Assembly (NCBI RefSeq): GCF_009688965.1
Contig: NZ_AP021875.1
Location: 7,111,001-7,175,000, forward strand
Direction: 5' to 3'
Source: Desulfosarcina widdelii
GTDB lineage: Bacteria; Desulfobacterota; Desulfobacteria; Desulfobacterales; Desulfosarcinaceae
Length of the DNA stretch: 64,000 bases
Within the stretch, counting starts at the first letter, position 1. Each line of letters starts with the position of its first letter. The notes beneath the pieces are model-generated. The model did not search any database and was not told where the DNA came from. It saw nothing but the letters and a program-made list of their open reading frames with translations. Below, one piece after another: positions 37,082 through 45,974 of this stretch. The translations under genes were made by a program, and so were the position numbers.

Positions 37082-37681
37082 ATGATGAAAAGAAAGTGGA
37101 TTATTTTGGCATTGGTATTGATCGTTCCTGCCATGCTGTTTACCGTTTCCTGTGCCAAAAAAACCGTTTCCACGGAACCGTCGACCACGGATGCAACGGC
37201 TGGCGATGATGCCGCCCGGCAGGCTGAGTTAGCGAAACAGGCCGAACTGGATCGCCAGAAACAACTGGAAGAGGAGCGCTTGGCCGCCGAACGTGCCGAG
37301 CAACTAAAGGCTGAGGCCATGGAACGTGATCTGATGATGGCCAAAAATCGTTTTCTCAACGAGAACATCTATTTTGACTTCGACAAATCCGTTTTGAGCT
37401 ATCAGGCTCAGGAGTTGCTGAAGGAAAAGGCCATGTGGATGAGAGCCAATCCCGATGCCAGCGTGGTCATCGAGGGGCATTGCGACGAAAGAGGAACTAA
37501 CGCCTACAACCTGGCCTTGGGTGAACGTCGTGCCGAAAGCGCCAAAACCTTCCTGGTTAACCTGGGAATTTTCGGTGCGCGCATGACCACCATCAGCTAT
37601 GGCGAAGAGCGGCCCGTGGACATGGCCCACAACGAAGAAGCCTGGGCTAAGAACCGGCGCGCCACCTTCGTTCTCGAGTAA
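37082..37681 (+). CDS. pal: Peptidoglycan-associated lipoprotein Pal
   Basis: A 199-residue outer-membrane lipoprotein. Signal peptide with lipobox TVSC (Cys24), a charged coiled-coil linker (about 45-90) and a C-terminal OmpA/Pal domain with IYFDFDKSVL, IEGHCDERGTNAYNLALGERRAES and SYGEERPVD. It binds peptidoglycan and TolB. GGAGG five bases before the first ATG supports the start. It is 31 bases after tolB. Confidence 0.96.
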   Translation: MMKRKWIILALVLIVPAMLFTVSCAKKTVSTEPSTTDATAGDDAARQAELAKQAELDRQKQLEEERLAAERAEQLKAEAMERDLMMAKNRFLNENIYFDFDKSVLSYQAQELLKEKAMWMRANPDASVVIEGHCDERGTNAYNLALGERRAESAKTFLVNLGIFGARMTTISYGEERPVDMAHNEEAWAKNRRATFVLE

Positions 37682-37916
37682 ATTTTTTTCTTGTTGACGT
37701 CTTTCGCTGCATCGTTTTCCGGTTGCCCGTGGCGAATCCGCCGGATAACGATGCAGTGAATCGTACGACCGGGACGGCAACGTTCTTACCACTGATGGAC
37801 CGACGAATATGCAGCATGCGGCTTGAAACATGGCCGTTGCTGCATATTCTGTATTGGGCGGCAATGGGTGTCGGTCAAAGGGTGCCCTTGACCGGCGGCA
37901 TCGCGGGAGGATGACC

Positions 37917-38819
37917 ATGAGAAGCCACGTATTGCGAATCGGCTTGATAGCGGCGGTATTGCTTAGCGGATGCGCACTTCAGGATGACGTTTATACGCTG
38001 GACCACCGCCTTTCCGCTCTGGAGCGGAGAAATCTGGACCTTGAAAAGCAGAATCGCGAATTGCAGCAGCTCAATCGCGAGATGCTTGAAGCCAAGAAGA
38101 ATATCTCGAGCCGGGTAGAGGGATTGGATCAGAACCGCCGGGAAGACGAGATGGCCTTAAGATCTCAGTATGCCGAACTGGCGGCCCAACTCGATGCGCT
38201 TCGGCAGGAATCCCAGATGCTCTCCGGACAACTGGAGGAGATGGATTACCTGGTCAACAAAAAGCTCAAAGGGTACGAGGAAAGCCAACAGAAAAATCAG
38301 GAACGCATGGATCGGCTGGCCGCCGATTCGGCTGCCATCCAGAAGCGGATCGAAACGATCGACCAATACCTGAACCTGGAAGGCGCAGGAGTTCGTAAAT
38401 CAAGTCAGCCATCGAAGCCACCGGCGAAAGCCGCTGCAGCAAAGCCGGCTTCGGATCAGGCCCTTTACCTGGAGTCCAAACGCGCCTTCGACGACGGTCG
38501 CATGGAAGCGTCCCGGAAGGGCTTTGAGCAACTGATCGCGACCTACCCCAAGTCTCAGCATGCCGACAACGCCCAGTTCTGGATCGGCGAAACCTATTAC
38601 CGTGAAAAGTGGTATGAGAAGGCCATCCTTGAATACCAGAAAGTGATTGAGAAATATCCTTCGGGCAACAAGATCCCGGCGGCATTGCTGAAGCAGGGAT
38701 TGGCTTTTGTGAAAATCGGAGAAATCAACAACGCCCGCCTGGTACTCAAAGAACTGATCGACAAACACCCCGGTACCAATGAAGCTGCTATCGCCAAACA
38801 GAAATTGGAAGCCTTATAA
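37917..38819 (+). CDS. cpoB: Tol-Pal associated periplasmic protein CpoB (YbgF)-like
   Basis: A 300-residue lipoprotein: signal peptide with lipobox LSGC (Cys19), an N-terminal trimerisation coiled coil (about 20-130) and a C-terminal TPR-type region (SKRAFDDGRMEASRKGFEQL, YPKSQHADNAQFWIGETYY, SGNKIPAALLKQGLAFVKI). CpoB coordinates peptidoglycan synthesis with outer-membrane constriction. I choose the ATG at 37917, six bases after GGAGG, over the one at 37911. It closes the tol-pal cluster, separated from pal by 235 bases with no gene; TolB/Pal-CpoB order is conserved. Confidence 0.92.
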   Translation: MRSHVLRIGLIAAVLLSGCALQDDVYTLDHRLSALERRNLDLEKQNRELQQLNREMLEAKKNISSRVEGLDQNRREDEMALRSQYAELAAQLDALRQESQMLSGQLEEMDYLVNKKLKGYEESQQKNQERMDRLAADSAAIQKRIETIDQYLNLEGAGVRKSSQPSKPPAKAAAAKPASDQALYLESKRAFDDGRMEASRKGFEQLIATYPKSQHADNAQFWIGETYYREKWYEKAILEYQKVIEKYPSGNKIPAALLKQGLAFVKIGEINNARLVLKELIDKHPGTNEAAIAKQKLEAL

Positions 38820-38904
38820 TTTCCCCGTGCAACGGACGGTCTTCCAGCCCTCATTCAGCCCCTGCGGCCTCGGTAAGAGAGAACTGGGGCTGCAATAACC
38901 AGCC

Positions 38905-39381
38905 ATGATGAAAGTACTCGGCATCGATCCCGGCCTGGCGGATACCGGCATCGGTATTGTTTGCGGTAGCGGGCTGGATATCTGCGAATATGCTTACGGC
39001 AACATTTCCACCTCCAAGAAGGAGCCCGTTGCCCAGCGTCTGGAGCTGATCTATACTAAAATCTGTCGGGTTCTGGCCGATGAAAGGCCTGACCTCATGG
39101 TTCTCGAGGATGTCTTTTCCCTTGAAAAATATCCCCAGTCGGGTATCGTTCTGGGCAAAGTCTGCGGGGTATTGCTGCTGGCCGGTACCCAGTCCGGCGT
39201 CCCGCTGACCGAGGTGCCGGTGCGCCAGGCGAAACAAATCCTGACCGGAAACGGAAAGGCGACCAAGGAACAACTGGAACGGGCGGTGCGAAGTTCCCTC
39301 GGTGCAAAGGCTCCTATCCGGCCCTTTCATGCTTCCGATGCACTGGGGCTGGCATTAATCGGCCTGTTCCGTCACAGGTGA
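38905..39381 (+). CDS. ruvC: Holliday junction resolvase RuvC
   Basis: A 158-residue endonuclease that cuts Holliday junctions. Catalytic acidic residues are in LGIDPGLADTG (D8), MVLEDVF (Glu) and HASDALGLAL (Asp), with the usual spacing. A weak GGGGC precedes the ATG; MMKV allows either of two Met starts. It is followed by a repeat element before ruvA. No yebC is upstream. Confidence 0.96.
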   Translation: MMKVLGIDPGLADTGIGIVCGSGLDICEYAYGNISTSKKEPVAQRLELIYTKICRVLADERPDLMVLEDVFSLEKYPQSGIVLGKVCGVLLLAGTQSGVPLTEVPVRQAKQILTGNGKATKEQLERAVRSSLGAKAPIRPFHASDALGLALIGLFRHR

Positions 39382-39382
39382 G

Positions 39383-39488
39383 ATCGGATTCCAGATAATG
39401 CTTTGGATCTGCGTTATCGGTCGTCGCAGTATTCGATAATACAGCTTCCTCCCTCTGGCCTTGCCCAAAGCATTATCTGAAACCCGAT
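39383..39488. repeat. Intergenic inverted-repeat element A (arm, GCAAGGC, hairpin, CGCAGAT, arm)
   Basis: Between ruvC and ruvA, two 24-base arms (39383-39406 and 39465-39488) are complementary at 22 positions. Between them is a 58-base core that, read on the minus strand, begins GCAAGGC and ends CGCAGAT, with an inner hairpin TATT-ATCG-AATA. A second element at 55437 has the same plan with different arms. No transposase is associated. Confidence 0.8.
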
Positions 39489-39510
39489 TGGAACTACGTT
39501 AGGCTAAAAG

Positions 39511-40128
39511 ATGATCGGATACCTTGAAGGCAGATTGATGAAAAAGGAGCAGGACCGGATCCTGCTTCTGGTGGGCCATGTGGGATACGAAATTCTTGTC
39601 CCGGTGGTTGTCATGGAGTCTTTGGCCGATAAGGAGATCGGGGATGAAGTCTCCCTGCATATCTACTACCAGCAGACGGAACGTCAACCCAAGCCGGTGT
39701 TGATCGGTTTCAACCTGGAAGCAGAAAAGGAGTTTTTTCAGTACTTCATCTCGGTTGAAGCCATCGGCCCCTTAAAGGCTGTCAAGGCATTGAATATCCC
39801 TGTCGGGGATATCGCCCACGCCATTGAGAGCGGTGATGTCAAGACGCTGAAACGGCTGAGCGGTATCGGAGATCGCACGGCCCATAAAATCGTGGCTTCC
39901 CTGAAGGGCAAGATGAACCGATTCGCACTGATCCGGCATGAGAAAAATGCCCCAACGGTTCCTGCAGATGAGGATTTTGTCCAGATGGTGATGGACGTCC
40001 TGATTTCTCAGTTGGGATACAAAACCACCGATGCCAGGCAGATGGTCGCCGAGGCGATGAAACGGGACAGCCGTATCGCTACGGCGGAGGATCTTTTCGA
40101 TGAAATCTATCGCGGACAGCGGGAATAA
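39511..40128 (+). CDS. ruvA: Holliday junction branch migration protein RuvA
   Basis: A 205-residue tetrameric protein that binds the junction. N-terminal OB-fold (IGYLEGRLMKKEQDRILLLVGHVGYEI, cited as IGYLEGRLMKK and LLVGHVGYEI), two helix-hairpin-helix motifs (VKTLKRLSGIGDRTAHKIV-type) and a C-terminal helical RuvB-binding domain (QMVMDVLISQLGYKTTDAR). It precedes ruvB by three bases. Confidence 0.97.
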   Translation: MIGYLEGRLMKKEQDRILLLVGHVGYEILVPVVVMESLADKEIGDEVSLHIYYQQTERQPKPVLIGFNLEAEKEFFQYFISVEAIGPLKAVKALNIPVGDIAHAIESGDVKTLKRLSGIGDRTAHKIVASLKGKMNRFALIRHEKNAPTVPADEDFVQMVMDVLISQLGYKTTDARQMVAEAMKRDSRIATAEDLFDEIYRGQRE

Positions 40129-40131
40129 ACA

Positions 40132-41205
40132 ATGAAAACCGTTGCCCCGGATACGGACACCGATATGTCGGATTCAATCCTGACCCATCGTTCGGACGAG
40201 ACCTCCATCGTCAAAGGCGCCATGCAGCCTGACGATCGGGATCCCGAGATTCTCTCCCTGCGCCCCGAACGGCTGGACGAATACATCGGCCAGGCCGAGG
40301 TCGTGGAGACATTGAAGATCGCCATCGAAGCAGCCAAGATCAGATCCGAACCCCTGGAGCACGTTCTGTTTCACGGCCCGCCGGGGCTGGGCAAAACCAC
40401 CCTGGCGCACATCATCGCCAATGAGATGGGCGGAACGCTGACAGTGACCTCCGGGCCGGCTCTGGAAAAGGGCGGCGATTTGATCGGGATACTCACCCAC
40501 CTGGGGGAAGGAGACGTTCTCTTTGTGGACGAAATCCATCGAACGCCCAAAACCGTGGAGGAATTTCTCTATCCGGCCATGGAGGATTTCGCCGTCGATT
40601 TCGTTTTCGACAAGGGAATTCATGCACGCAGCCACCGGTATCGACTGAAGTGCTTTACCCTGGTGGGGGCGACTACCCGCGTCGGTTTGCTTTCCGCACC
40701 ACTGCGGGATCGCTTCGGCATTTTCCGGAACCTCGATTTTTACAGCCTTGAAGATCTGGTTCGTATCACGACCCGGTCGGCCGCCCTGCTTGGGGTGGGG
40801 ATCGACACTTCAGGTGCCGGAGAACTGGCCAAACGGTCCCGCGGAACGCCCCGGATTGTCAACCGGCTGCTCAAGCGGGTTCGGGATTACGCCCAGGTGA
40901 GGGGTGACGGCGCCATCAACCGTTCCACCGTCGAAGCGGCCCTGGCATTGGAAGGGGTCGACAACCTGGGATTGACCCGCCTGGACCATAGTTATTTAAA
41001 GACCATCATCGAGTACTATGGCGGCGGGCCGGTGGGAATCGAGGCGATTTCCGCCACCCTGCAGGAAGAAACCGACACCCTGGTGGACGTGGTGGAACCC
41101 TATCTGTTGAAGATCGGCATGGTGATCCGGACCTCATCGGGGCGCAAGGTTTCCGAAGCGGCCTATCGCCATCTGAACCTGCCGATTCAGCAGAAGCTTT
41201 TTTAA
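40132..41205 (+). CDS. ruvB: Holliday junction branch migration ATPase RuvB
   Basis: A 357-residue AAA+ motor. LRPERLDEYIGQ, Walker A GPPGLGKTT, Walker B VDEIHR, sensor 1 ATTRVGLLSAPLRDRFG and the C-terminal RGTPRIVNRLLKRVRDYAQ and winged-helix segments are all canonical. The N-terminal extension of about 25 residues (starting MKTVAPDTD) is longer than in many RuvB proteins, so the true start may lie a few codons further in. Confidence 0.97.
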   Translation: MKTVAPDTDTDMSDSILTHRSDETSIVKGAMQPDDRDPEILSLRPERLDEYIGQAEVVETLKIAIEAAKIRSEPLEHVLFHGPPGLGKTTLAHIIANEMGGTLTVTSGPALEKGGDLIGILTHLGEGDVLFVDEIHRTPKTVEEFLYPAMEDFAVDFVFDKGIHARSHRYRLKCFTLVGATTRVGLLSAPLRDRFGIFRNLDFYSLEDLVRITTRSAALLGVGIDTSGAGELAKRSRGTPRIVNRLLKRVRDYAQVRGDGAINRSTVEAALALEGVDNLGLTRLDHSYLKTIIEYYGGGPVGIEAISATLQEETDTLVDVVEPYLLKIGMVIRTSSGRKVSEAAYRHLNLPIQQKLF

Positions 41206-41213
41206 AAGGGCCC

Positions 41214-42017
41214 ATGGCGCTGATTGCCCTGCTTACCGATTTCGGCACCTGCGACGAATATGTGGGTGTCATGAAGGGGGTGATCGCCGGAATCGACCCC
41301 GGCATCCGCGTGGTAGACGTCTGCCATCAGATTGAACCGCAGAATATCGCCCACGGGGCATTCATTTTACAGGCGGCGGCTCCCTATTTTCCGGAAGGTA
41401 CGGTTTTTGTCACCGTGGTGGATCCGGGCGTGGGAGGGCGGCGCCGGATTCTGGCTGTGGATTGCAGCGGGCGGCGCTTTGTTGCGCCGGATAACGGCCT
41501 GATCGAAGGCGTGTTTAAAAATTCTTCGGAGACCTCCGTCGTTTCGGTGGAGAGCCGACGCTATTTTCTGACTCCCGTGAGCCGCACCTTTCATGGGCGG
41601 GATATTTTTGCACCGGTCGCCGCGCATCTGGCCGCCGGCCTGCCATTGGCCGAATTGGGGCCGCCGGTCGATCCTGCGGATATCGTTACGGGAAAAATGC
41701 CCCGATACCGCTTTTCCAGCCGGGATGGTATCGAGGGTGTGGTGGTTGCCGCCGATCGATTCGGCAATCTGATGACCAATATCGACGAACTCGCCATCGA
41801 ACGGCTCTGCAAAGGGGCGGCCGGAAGCCAGGTGGCCGTGGTGCTGGCAGACACGCCCATCGGAACCATCGTCGATTCCTATGACCAGGCAGCCGAAAAC
41901 GCACCGTTGGCCATTATCGGAAGCCGGGGGCTGCTTGAAATCGCGGTGAACTGCGGAAACGCCCGGCGAATGCTTCAAACCGGAAAGGATCGGCGGGTTC
42001 GCGTTCAACTCCTTTGA
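41214..42017 (+). CDS. SAM hydroxide adenosyltransferase family protein (DUF62)
   Basis: A 267-residue homologue of the SAM hydrolase/fluorinase-type fold that splits S-adenosylmethionine to adenosine and methionine. Family motifs: IALLTDFGTCDEYVGVMKG, ISPGIRVVDVCHQ-like and VVDPGVGGRRRIL, then RTFHGRDIFAPVAAHLAAG. Eight bases after the ruvB stop, in the same operon as ruvAB; this pairing is common in Desulfobacterota but its meaning is unknown. Confidence 0.9.
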   Translation: MALIALLTDFGTCDEYVGVMKGVIAGIDPGIRVVDVCHQIEPQNIAHGAFILQAAAPYFPEGTVFVTVVDPGVGGRRRILAVDCSGRRFVAPDNGLIEGVFKNSSETSVVSVESRRYFLTPVSRTFHGRDIFAPVAAHLAAGLPLAELGPPVDPADIVTGKMPRYRFSSRDGIEGVVVAADRFGNLMTNIDELAIERLCKGAAGSQVAVVLADTPIGTIVDSYDQAAENAPLAIIGSRGLLEIAVNCGNARRMLQTGKDRRVRVQLL

Positions 42018-42047
42018 CGGCGGATTGAAAAAAGGAAATTGTGACCC

Positions 42048-43607
42048 ATGGCAAAAACCGAGAATCGATGGCAGCTTTTGCTGGTCGCCGACGACGGGCG
42101 CATCGTTCCGTTCAAGCGAATCAAAGGCATCGCGTTGACATTGGCCGTTTTGTTGGTGATTTTGGGATTGCTTTGCGCCGGCCTGGGATGGCAGTGGACC
42201 GCGGAAAAGGTCAGACACCGGAAAACTAAGGATTTGCTGGCAGATGCCAATCGCCAGTTAAACCACTACAAAAGCGAGGTCGAACTGATTACCGCCGAAC
42301 TGGTGCTGGCGGAAGTTCGCATGGAAGAAGCCGGTTTGCCGGTTACCAAACGACGCGAACGGGTCTCGTGGCAATCTTCCATGAAACAACCGGATACTAC
42401 GGCGTCCGACGAAGAGGCCGAAAAGTCGCCGGAGGAGAAAACGACGCCTGAAGCCGCTCCGGCCCGGGAATCCGAAAAAGAGACTTCAACGCCGCCCGGG
42501 GAAACCGCCAAACCCGCCGAAACGGATTTTTCCTCAGCTGCGTCGACCGCAGAAAAAGAGAAAGAAAAGCCAGCAGCGGTGGCATTGGGCGAGCTGACCA
42601 TCAATCACGATACCCAAAAGAAAATTCTAATGGCCCGCTTCCGAGTAAACAATAACGCGCCCGGATCTTCCAAGGTGGCGGGGAAATGCGTTGTGGTGCT
42701 GAAAAACGACAATCTGGAACCCGATTCCTGGCTGGCCCTGCCCAAGGTCACCCTCGTTGACGGCGTCCCCGACGGCGAAAATGGGCGGGCATTTCGAATT
42801 TCGAGATTTATCGACATGGAACTCATGGCGCCGGCAGAAACGGATCCGTCCGTTTTCGATACTGCCCGGGTGTATGTGTTCGATTCCTCCGAAGATCCCA
42901 TTATCGAAAAGGATTATCCGATTACGCTTCCGCCATCCGTCTCCGCGGCTAAAGGCGAATCGGTAAAGCCGTCGGTCGACCAGCCCGCCGAGGAAGCAGT
43001 CGCTGCTGCACCGAAAAAGGCCGCGGTCGCCGTGGCTGATTTGGTGCTGACCCACGATGCCGCCAATAAAACCCTCATGGCGCGCTTTCGGGTCAAAAAC
43101 GCCGGTAAGTATTCTGCTCCCGTGGCTGGGCGTTGCGTAGTTGTCCTGAAAACCGGTCAGGAAGATCAAGATTCGTGGCTGACCATGCCGCGTGTAACGG
43201 TGGTGGACGGCCAGCCGGAGGGAAACAGAGGGCAGGCATTCCGGATTTCGCGGTTCAAGGACATGGAAATCAAGGCCCGGGGGGTGGCCGACCCTTCGAT
43301 GTACGAATCGGCCACCGTTTATGTGTTCGACACCTCTGGAAATGCGTTGCTGGAAGAGACGATCCCCGTCAGCCTTCCTGCACCTCCAGCCGACAGAGCA
43401 GCACCCACACCTGCAACCGATAGCCAGGAAAAACCCGCCGAGGATACGGTGACCCCGGAATCGGCAGACAAGCCGGAGACAACCGGAAAGGCGCCGGACA
43501 GCGACACTGCCGCTCCGGACCCCCCGGCCGCAGCCCCGGTTGAAGATCCCTCCTTGACAGACGGTGCTGCACCGTCCGCCAGGGAAGACAGCCGCTCCCG
43601 GTTTTAA
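42048..43607 (+). CDS. Membrane-anchored protein with a tandemly duplicated domain
   Basis: A 519-residue protein with one transmembrane helix at about residues 28-48, a short coiled coil, then a Pro/Glu/Ala-rich spacer and two homologous repeats of about 110 residues (about 175-290 and 320-435). Shared patterns in the repeats: ARFRV, VAGxCVVVLK, DSWL, RISRF, DMEI or DMEL, YVFD. The ending is another Pro/Ala/Asp-rich segment. I recognise no family for the repeats. The N-terminus MAKTENRWQLLLVADDGRI resembles membrane anchors of M23 peptidases that neighbour bactofilins, but no peptidase domain follows. It is 74 bases upstream of the bactofilin gene, so they are probably partners in cell-shape control; this is inference. 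AAGGA lies 11 bases before the ATG. Confidence 0.78.
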   Translation: MAKTENRWQLLLVADDGRIVPFKRIKGIALTLAVLLVILGLLCAGLGWQWTAEKVRHRKTKDLLADANRQLNHYKSEVELITAELVLAEVRMEEAGLPVTKRRERVSWQSSMKQPDTTASDEEAEKSPEEKTTPEAAPARESEKETSTPPGETAKPAETDFSSAASTAEKEKEKPAAVALGELTINHDTQKKILMARFRVNNNAPGSSKVAGKCVVVLKNDNLEPDSWLALPKVTLVDGVPDGENGRAFRISRFIDMELMAPAETDPSVFDTARVYVFDSSEDPIIEKDYPITLPPSVSAAKGESVKPSVDQPAEEAVAAAPKKAAVAVADLVLTHDAANKTLMARFRVKNAGKYSAPVAGRCVVVLKTGQEDQDSWLTMPRVTVVDGQPEGNRGQAFRISRFKDMEIKARGVADPSMYESATVYVFDTSGNALLEETIPVSLPAPPADRAAPTPATDSQEKPAEDTVTPESADKPETTGKAPDSDTAAPDPPAAAPVEDPSLTDGAAPSAREDSRSRF

Positions 43608-43681
43608 TCGTTGCTTGCGGTGTTGAAATGAACGGCATCCATTGAGAACCCTTGTGAGAACCCCTGATCAGGAGATTGACC

Positions 43682-44026
43682 GTGAAAGATAAAGGCAGCA
43701 AGTTTTCCATCATTGACAAGGGGATGACGGTAGAAGGTTCCGTCGTGGGCAACGGCAACCTGGTCGTCAAGGGAGTCGTTAAAGGCACTCTGACCGGCGA
43801 AAGCGTGGTGATCAGCGAGGAAGGGCATATCGCGGCGGATACCCATGCCCAGACCATGACCGTGGGCGGCAGTTTTGAAGGCCGGGTGGAAACGACAGGG
43901 CAACTGGTGATTCTGTCAACGGGAAAATGCTCGGGCGAGATCGTCTGCGGCGACCTGGTTGTGGAAGCCGGCGGCCGGCTGGATGCCAAGGTAAGCTGCA
44001 AGGGACCGGTCAAAGCCAAGAAGTAA
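43682..44026 (+). CDS. Bactofilin (polymer-forming cytoskeletal protein)
   Basis: A 114-residue bactofilin with a central beta-helical DUF583 domain and short N- and C-terminal tails: TVEGSVVGNGNLVVKG, GTLTGESVVISEEGHI, SFEGRVETTGQLVILSTG and CSGEIVCGDLVVEAGG. It self-assembles into filaments that support cell shape or polar complexes. I start it at GTG 43682, seven bases after GGAG, instead of a TTG at 43676. It follows the duplicated-domain membrane gene by 74 bases. A stem AGCGGTC/GACCGCT at 44050-44068 downstream lacks a T-run. Confidence 0.93.
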   Translation: MKDKGSKFSIIDKGMTVEGSVVGNGNLVVKGVVKGTLTGESVVISEEGHIAADTHAQTMTVGGSFEGRVETTGQLVILSTGKCSGEIVCGDLVVEAGGRLDAKVSCKGPVKAKK

Positions 44027-44111
44027 TCGCCTGTGTCGATGTGAGCAGAAGCGGTCCTTTCGACCGCTGCCTATTGTGGTCGGGTTGTGATTGTCGGCTT
44101 GGCCGATGCGA

Positions 44112-44507
44112 TCATCGAATTTCGGGTTGGGGTTCGATTTCACCGACAACCAGATCGATCAATTTTTTCTCTTTGATGTCAATATTGAAGGAAAAATCAT
44201 GGCCTTGGCCGGATATCGGATAAATACTTACCTCTAAAAAGTGCTTCTTTTCTGCGATATCAACTCCGTTCGCTTTCAAAATTTCCGTCAGACCGTGGCT
44301 GAGATCGCCATAGACGCCAAAATCGCCTTGCTCTTTTAATATTTCATCGAGAAGTTTTATGGCACGATCTCTGTTTTGAGCATTCCCATCGAAGTTTATT
44401 CTGTCATCTTGCATCCCACCTCCTTTATTGAAATGATCGTTTGTGCAGGATGAAGAAAGGAAAATCATGGCCAGTGAGAGTAGGATGCCTGCGGATTTCC
44501 ATTTCAT
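44112..44507 (-). CDS. Small unknown lipoprotein
   Basis: A 131-residue protein with a signal peptide and lipobox SSSC (Cys21). The mature part is mixed alpha/beta (AIKLLDEILKEQG, LTEILKANGVDIAEKKHFLEV, FSFNIDIKEKKLIDLVVGEI). I recognise no family. One sampled 60-base line of the gene (44221-44280) is 35 percent GC, well below the flanking genes near 60 percent, so it may be acquired. It is convergent with the bactofilin gene. No catalytic motif can be seen. Confidence 0.7.
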   Translation of the reverse strand: MKWKSAGILLSLAMIFLSSSCTNDHFNKGGGMQDDRINFDGNAQNRDRAIKLLDEILKEQGDFGVYGDLSHGLTEILKANGVDIAEKKHFLEVSIYPISGQGHDFSFNIDIKEKKLIDLVVGEIEPQPEIR

Positions 44508-44575
44508 ATTTCTCGCTTTGCCTCACAGGCCGCTATAACAGAACAGGCCCGCAGCGTTTTATCGCGTGTTCTTGT

Positions 44576-45070
44576 CTACACGTCTATTGCAGGCTTATCG
44601 GTCTTATTGAACGTCTTGTGCATTTGAATGCACTCAAGTCCGACGCCGTTGGGCAGTTCATGGAGCATTTTCTTTGCACCAGTGTAGCTTTGGTGTTTAT
44701 AGAAACCATAAGCGTTGATGGTTGCGCACAAGGTCAACTGATCCGTTTCGTTTTTCGAGGCAATTTCCTCCAGTTTCAGCAATAGACGCCTTCCGATTCC
44801 TCTCCCTTTGACCTTTGGATGAATATAGATCGCTCCGATTTGTTTTCGTTCAAGGTCCAGAATGCCCAGTCCGAGGATTTCATCTTCATCCTCGGCGACG
44901 ATCATGACTTTTTCTTTTATGGCATTTTCATAGATGTCGGGAGAAAGAACTTCCACCCAACCGGCAATATTCTCCGGCGGGTAGTATTCGGAACACAGGA
45001 CCGTAATGGAAGCGCTATGGGTTAAAGCGATTTTTTCTGTATCCACTATTTTTGCCGAACGAATGATCAT
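44576..45070 (-). CDS. GNAT-family N-acetyltransferase
   Basis: A 164-residue acetyltransferase with the acetyl-CoA-binding motif KGRGIGRRLLLKLEEIASK (R/QxxGxG/A: GRGIGR) at about residue 90 and the flanking GLGILDLERKQIGAIYIHPKVKG and LTLCATINAYGFYKHQSY (cited in parts to keep them short). Substrate unknown; GNAT enzymes acetylate amines on small molecules or proteins. Part of the AT-richer islet. Confidence 0.85.
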   Translation of the reverse strand: MIIRSAKIVDTEKIALTHSASITVLCSEYYPPENIAGWVEVLSPDIYENAIKEKVMIVAEDEDEILGLGILDLERKQIGAIYIHPKVKGRGIGRRLLLKLEEIASKNETDQLTLCATINAYGFYKHQSYTGAKKMLHELPNGVGLECIQMHKTFNKTDKPAIDV

Positions 45071-45117
45071 ATCGTTTCATCTTCATGATACGGCGAAATA
45101 GGACTCTTTTGATGATT

Positions 45118-45927
45118 TCAGAAATCCAAAGCTCCGTTTTTAACTTCACAGACAATTCGATTCTGTTTGTAAATAATTTTTGACCACTTTTCCGCGATGC
45201 TCTGAAAAGTCCCGTCCTCTTTGATCATCCGGCCTGCATCACGCCATTTTCTTACTGTTTCAGGATTCGTTCCCTGTTTTGACATCATGATATATACTTC
45301 CGATGGTTTCGTTTTCAACACCGGCTCGAATTCTGACATACGGATGCCCAGTTTCCCGCATACAAACGACATTCCCTGCGGCTCGTAAAAAAGCAATTGG
45401 ATTCGGTTTATCAGCAGTTTCTTTACGTTCTGCTCATGTGTCGCTACCATTTCGAGATTTGTAAAACCCATCTGCTCAAGATGTGCCGCACGGACATCTC
45501 CCCGGACCACACCAATGCGTTTCATCTTACCCGCATCTTCAAGATTCTTTATGTTAAAATTGGATCCTTTTTTTGAATACATCACCCAAGGCTTGCGCAT
45601 AAGAAGCATAATCCAGTGAAATTCATCCTCGCGGTTCTTTGTCCGGGTAAAACTGAAAAGGACAACATTGGGATATTTCGAAGCCGTTTGCAGGGCTCTA
45701 ATTTCCGACACAAATTGTATGGGATCGTGATTGTTTATACGACGCTGAATTTCACGGACAATATCGACTGAAAATCCCTCAGGCGTTCCTTTATCATTCA
45801 AAAAACTGCTGGGAGGCTCCTCGACAGTCAAAACCTTTAATTCCTCTGCAAATACAGGCACAATACGGCATATCCAGGCATATCCGCCTGAAAGAATAAA
45901 CAGTAAAAGCAAACTGATTCTTATCAT
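45118..45927 (-). CDS. Periplasmic solute-binding protein (SBP_bac_3-like)
   Basis: A 269-residue protein with a signal peptide (about 1-25) and the extracellular solute-binding family 3 pattern: LKVLTVEEPPSSFLNDKGTPEGFSVDIVREI (cited as LTVEEPPSSFLND and GFSVDIVREI), then AGKMKRIGVVRGDVRAAH and MSKQGTNPETVRKWRDAGRM. No ABC permease or ATPase partner is beside it, so it may serve another transporter or act as a sensor. Same AT-richer islet, 47 bases upstream of the GNAT gene. Confidence 0.82.
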   Translation of the reverse strand: MIRISLLLLFILSGGYAWICRIVPVFAEELKVLTVEEPPSSFLNDKGTPEGFSVDIVREIQRRINNHDPIQFVSEIRALQTASKYPNVVLFSFTRTKNREDEFHWIMLLMRKPWVMYSKKGSNFNIKNLEDAGKMKRIGVVRGDVRAAHLEQMGFTNLEMVATHEQNVKKLLINRIQLLFYEPQGMSFVCGKLGIRMSEFEPVLKTKPSEVYIMMSKQGTNPETVRKWRDAGRMIKEDGTFQSIAEKWSKIIYKQNRIVCEVKNGALDF

Positions 45928-45974
45928 ACATTTCCCAGGCAGTTATATTTGCTAATAGGGCTCAACGGAATCCT

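Noticed and set aside
44050..44068. Hairpin AGCGGTC/GACCGCT after the bactofilin gene as a terminator
   Set aside because: No T-run follows in the plus direction; kept only as a note in the bactofilin entry.
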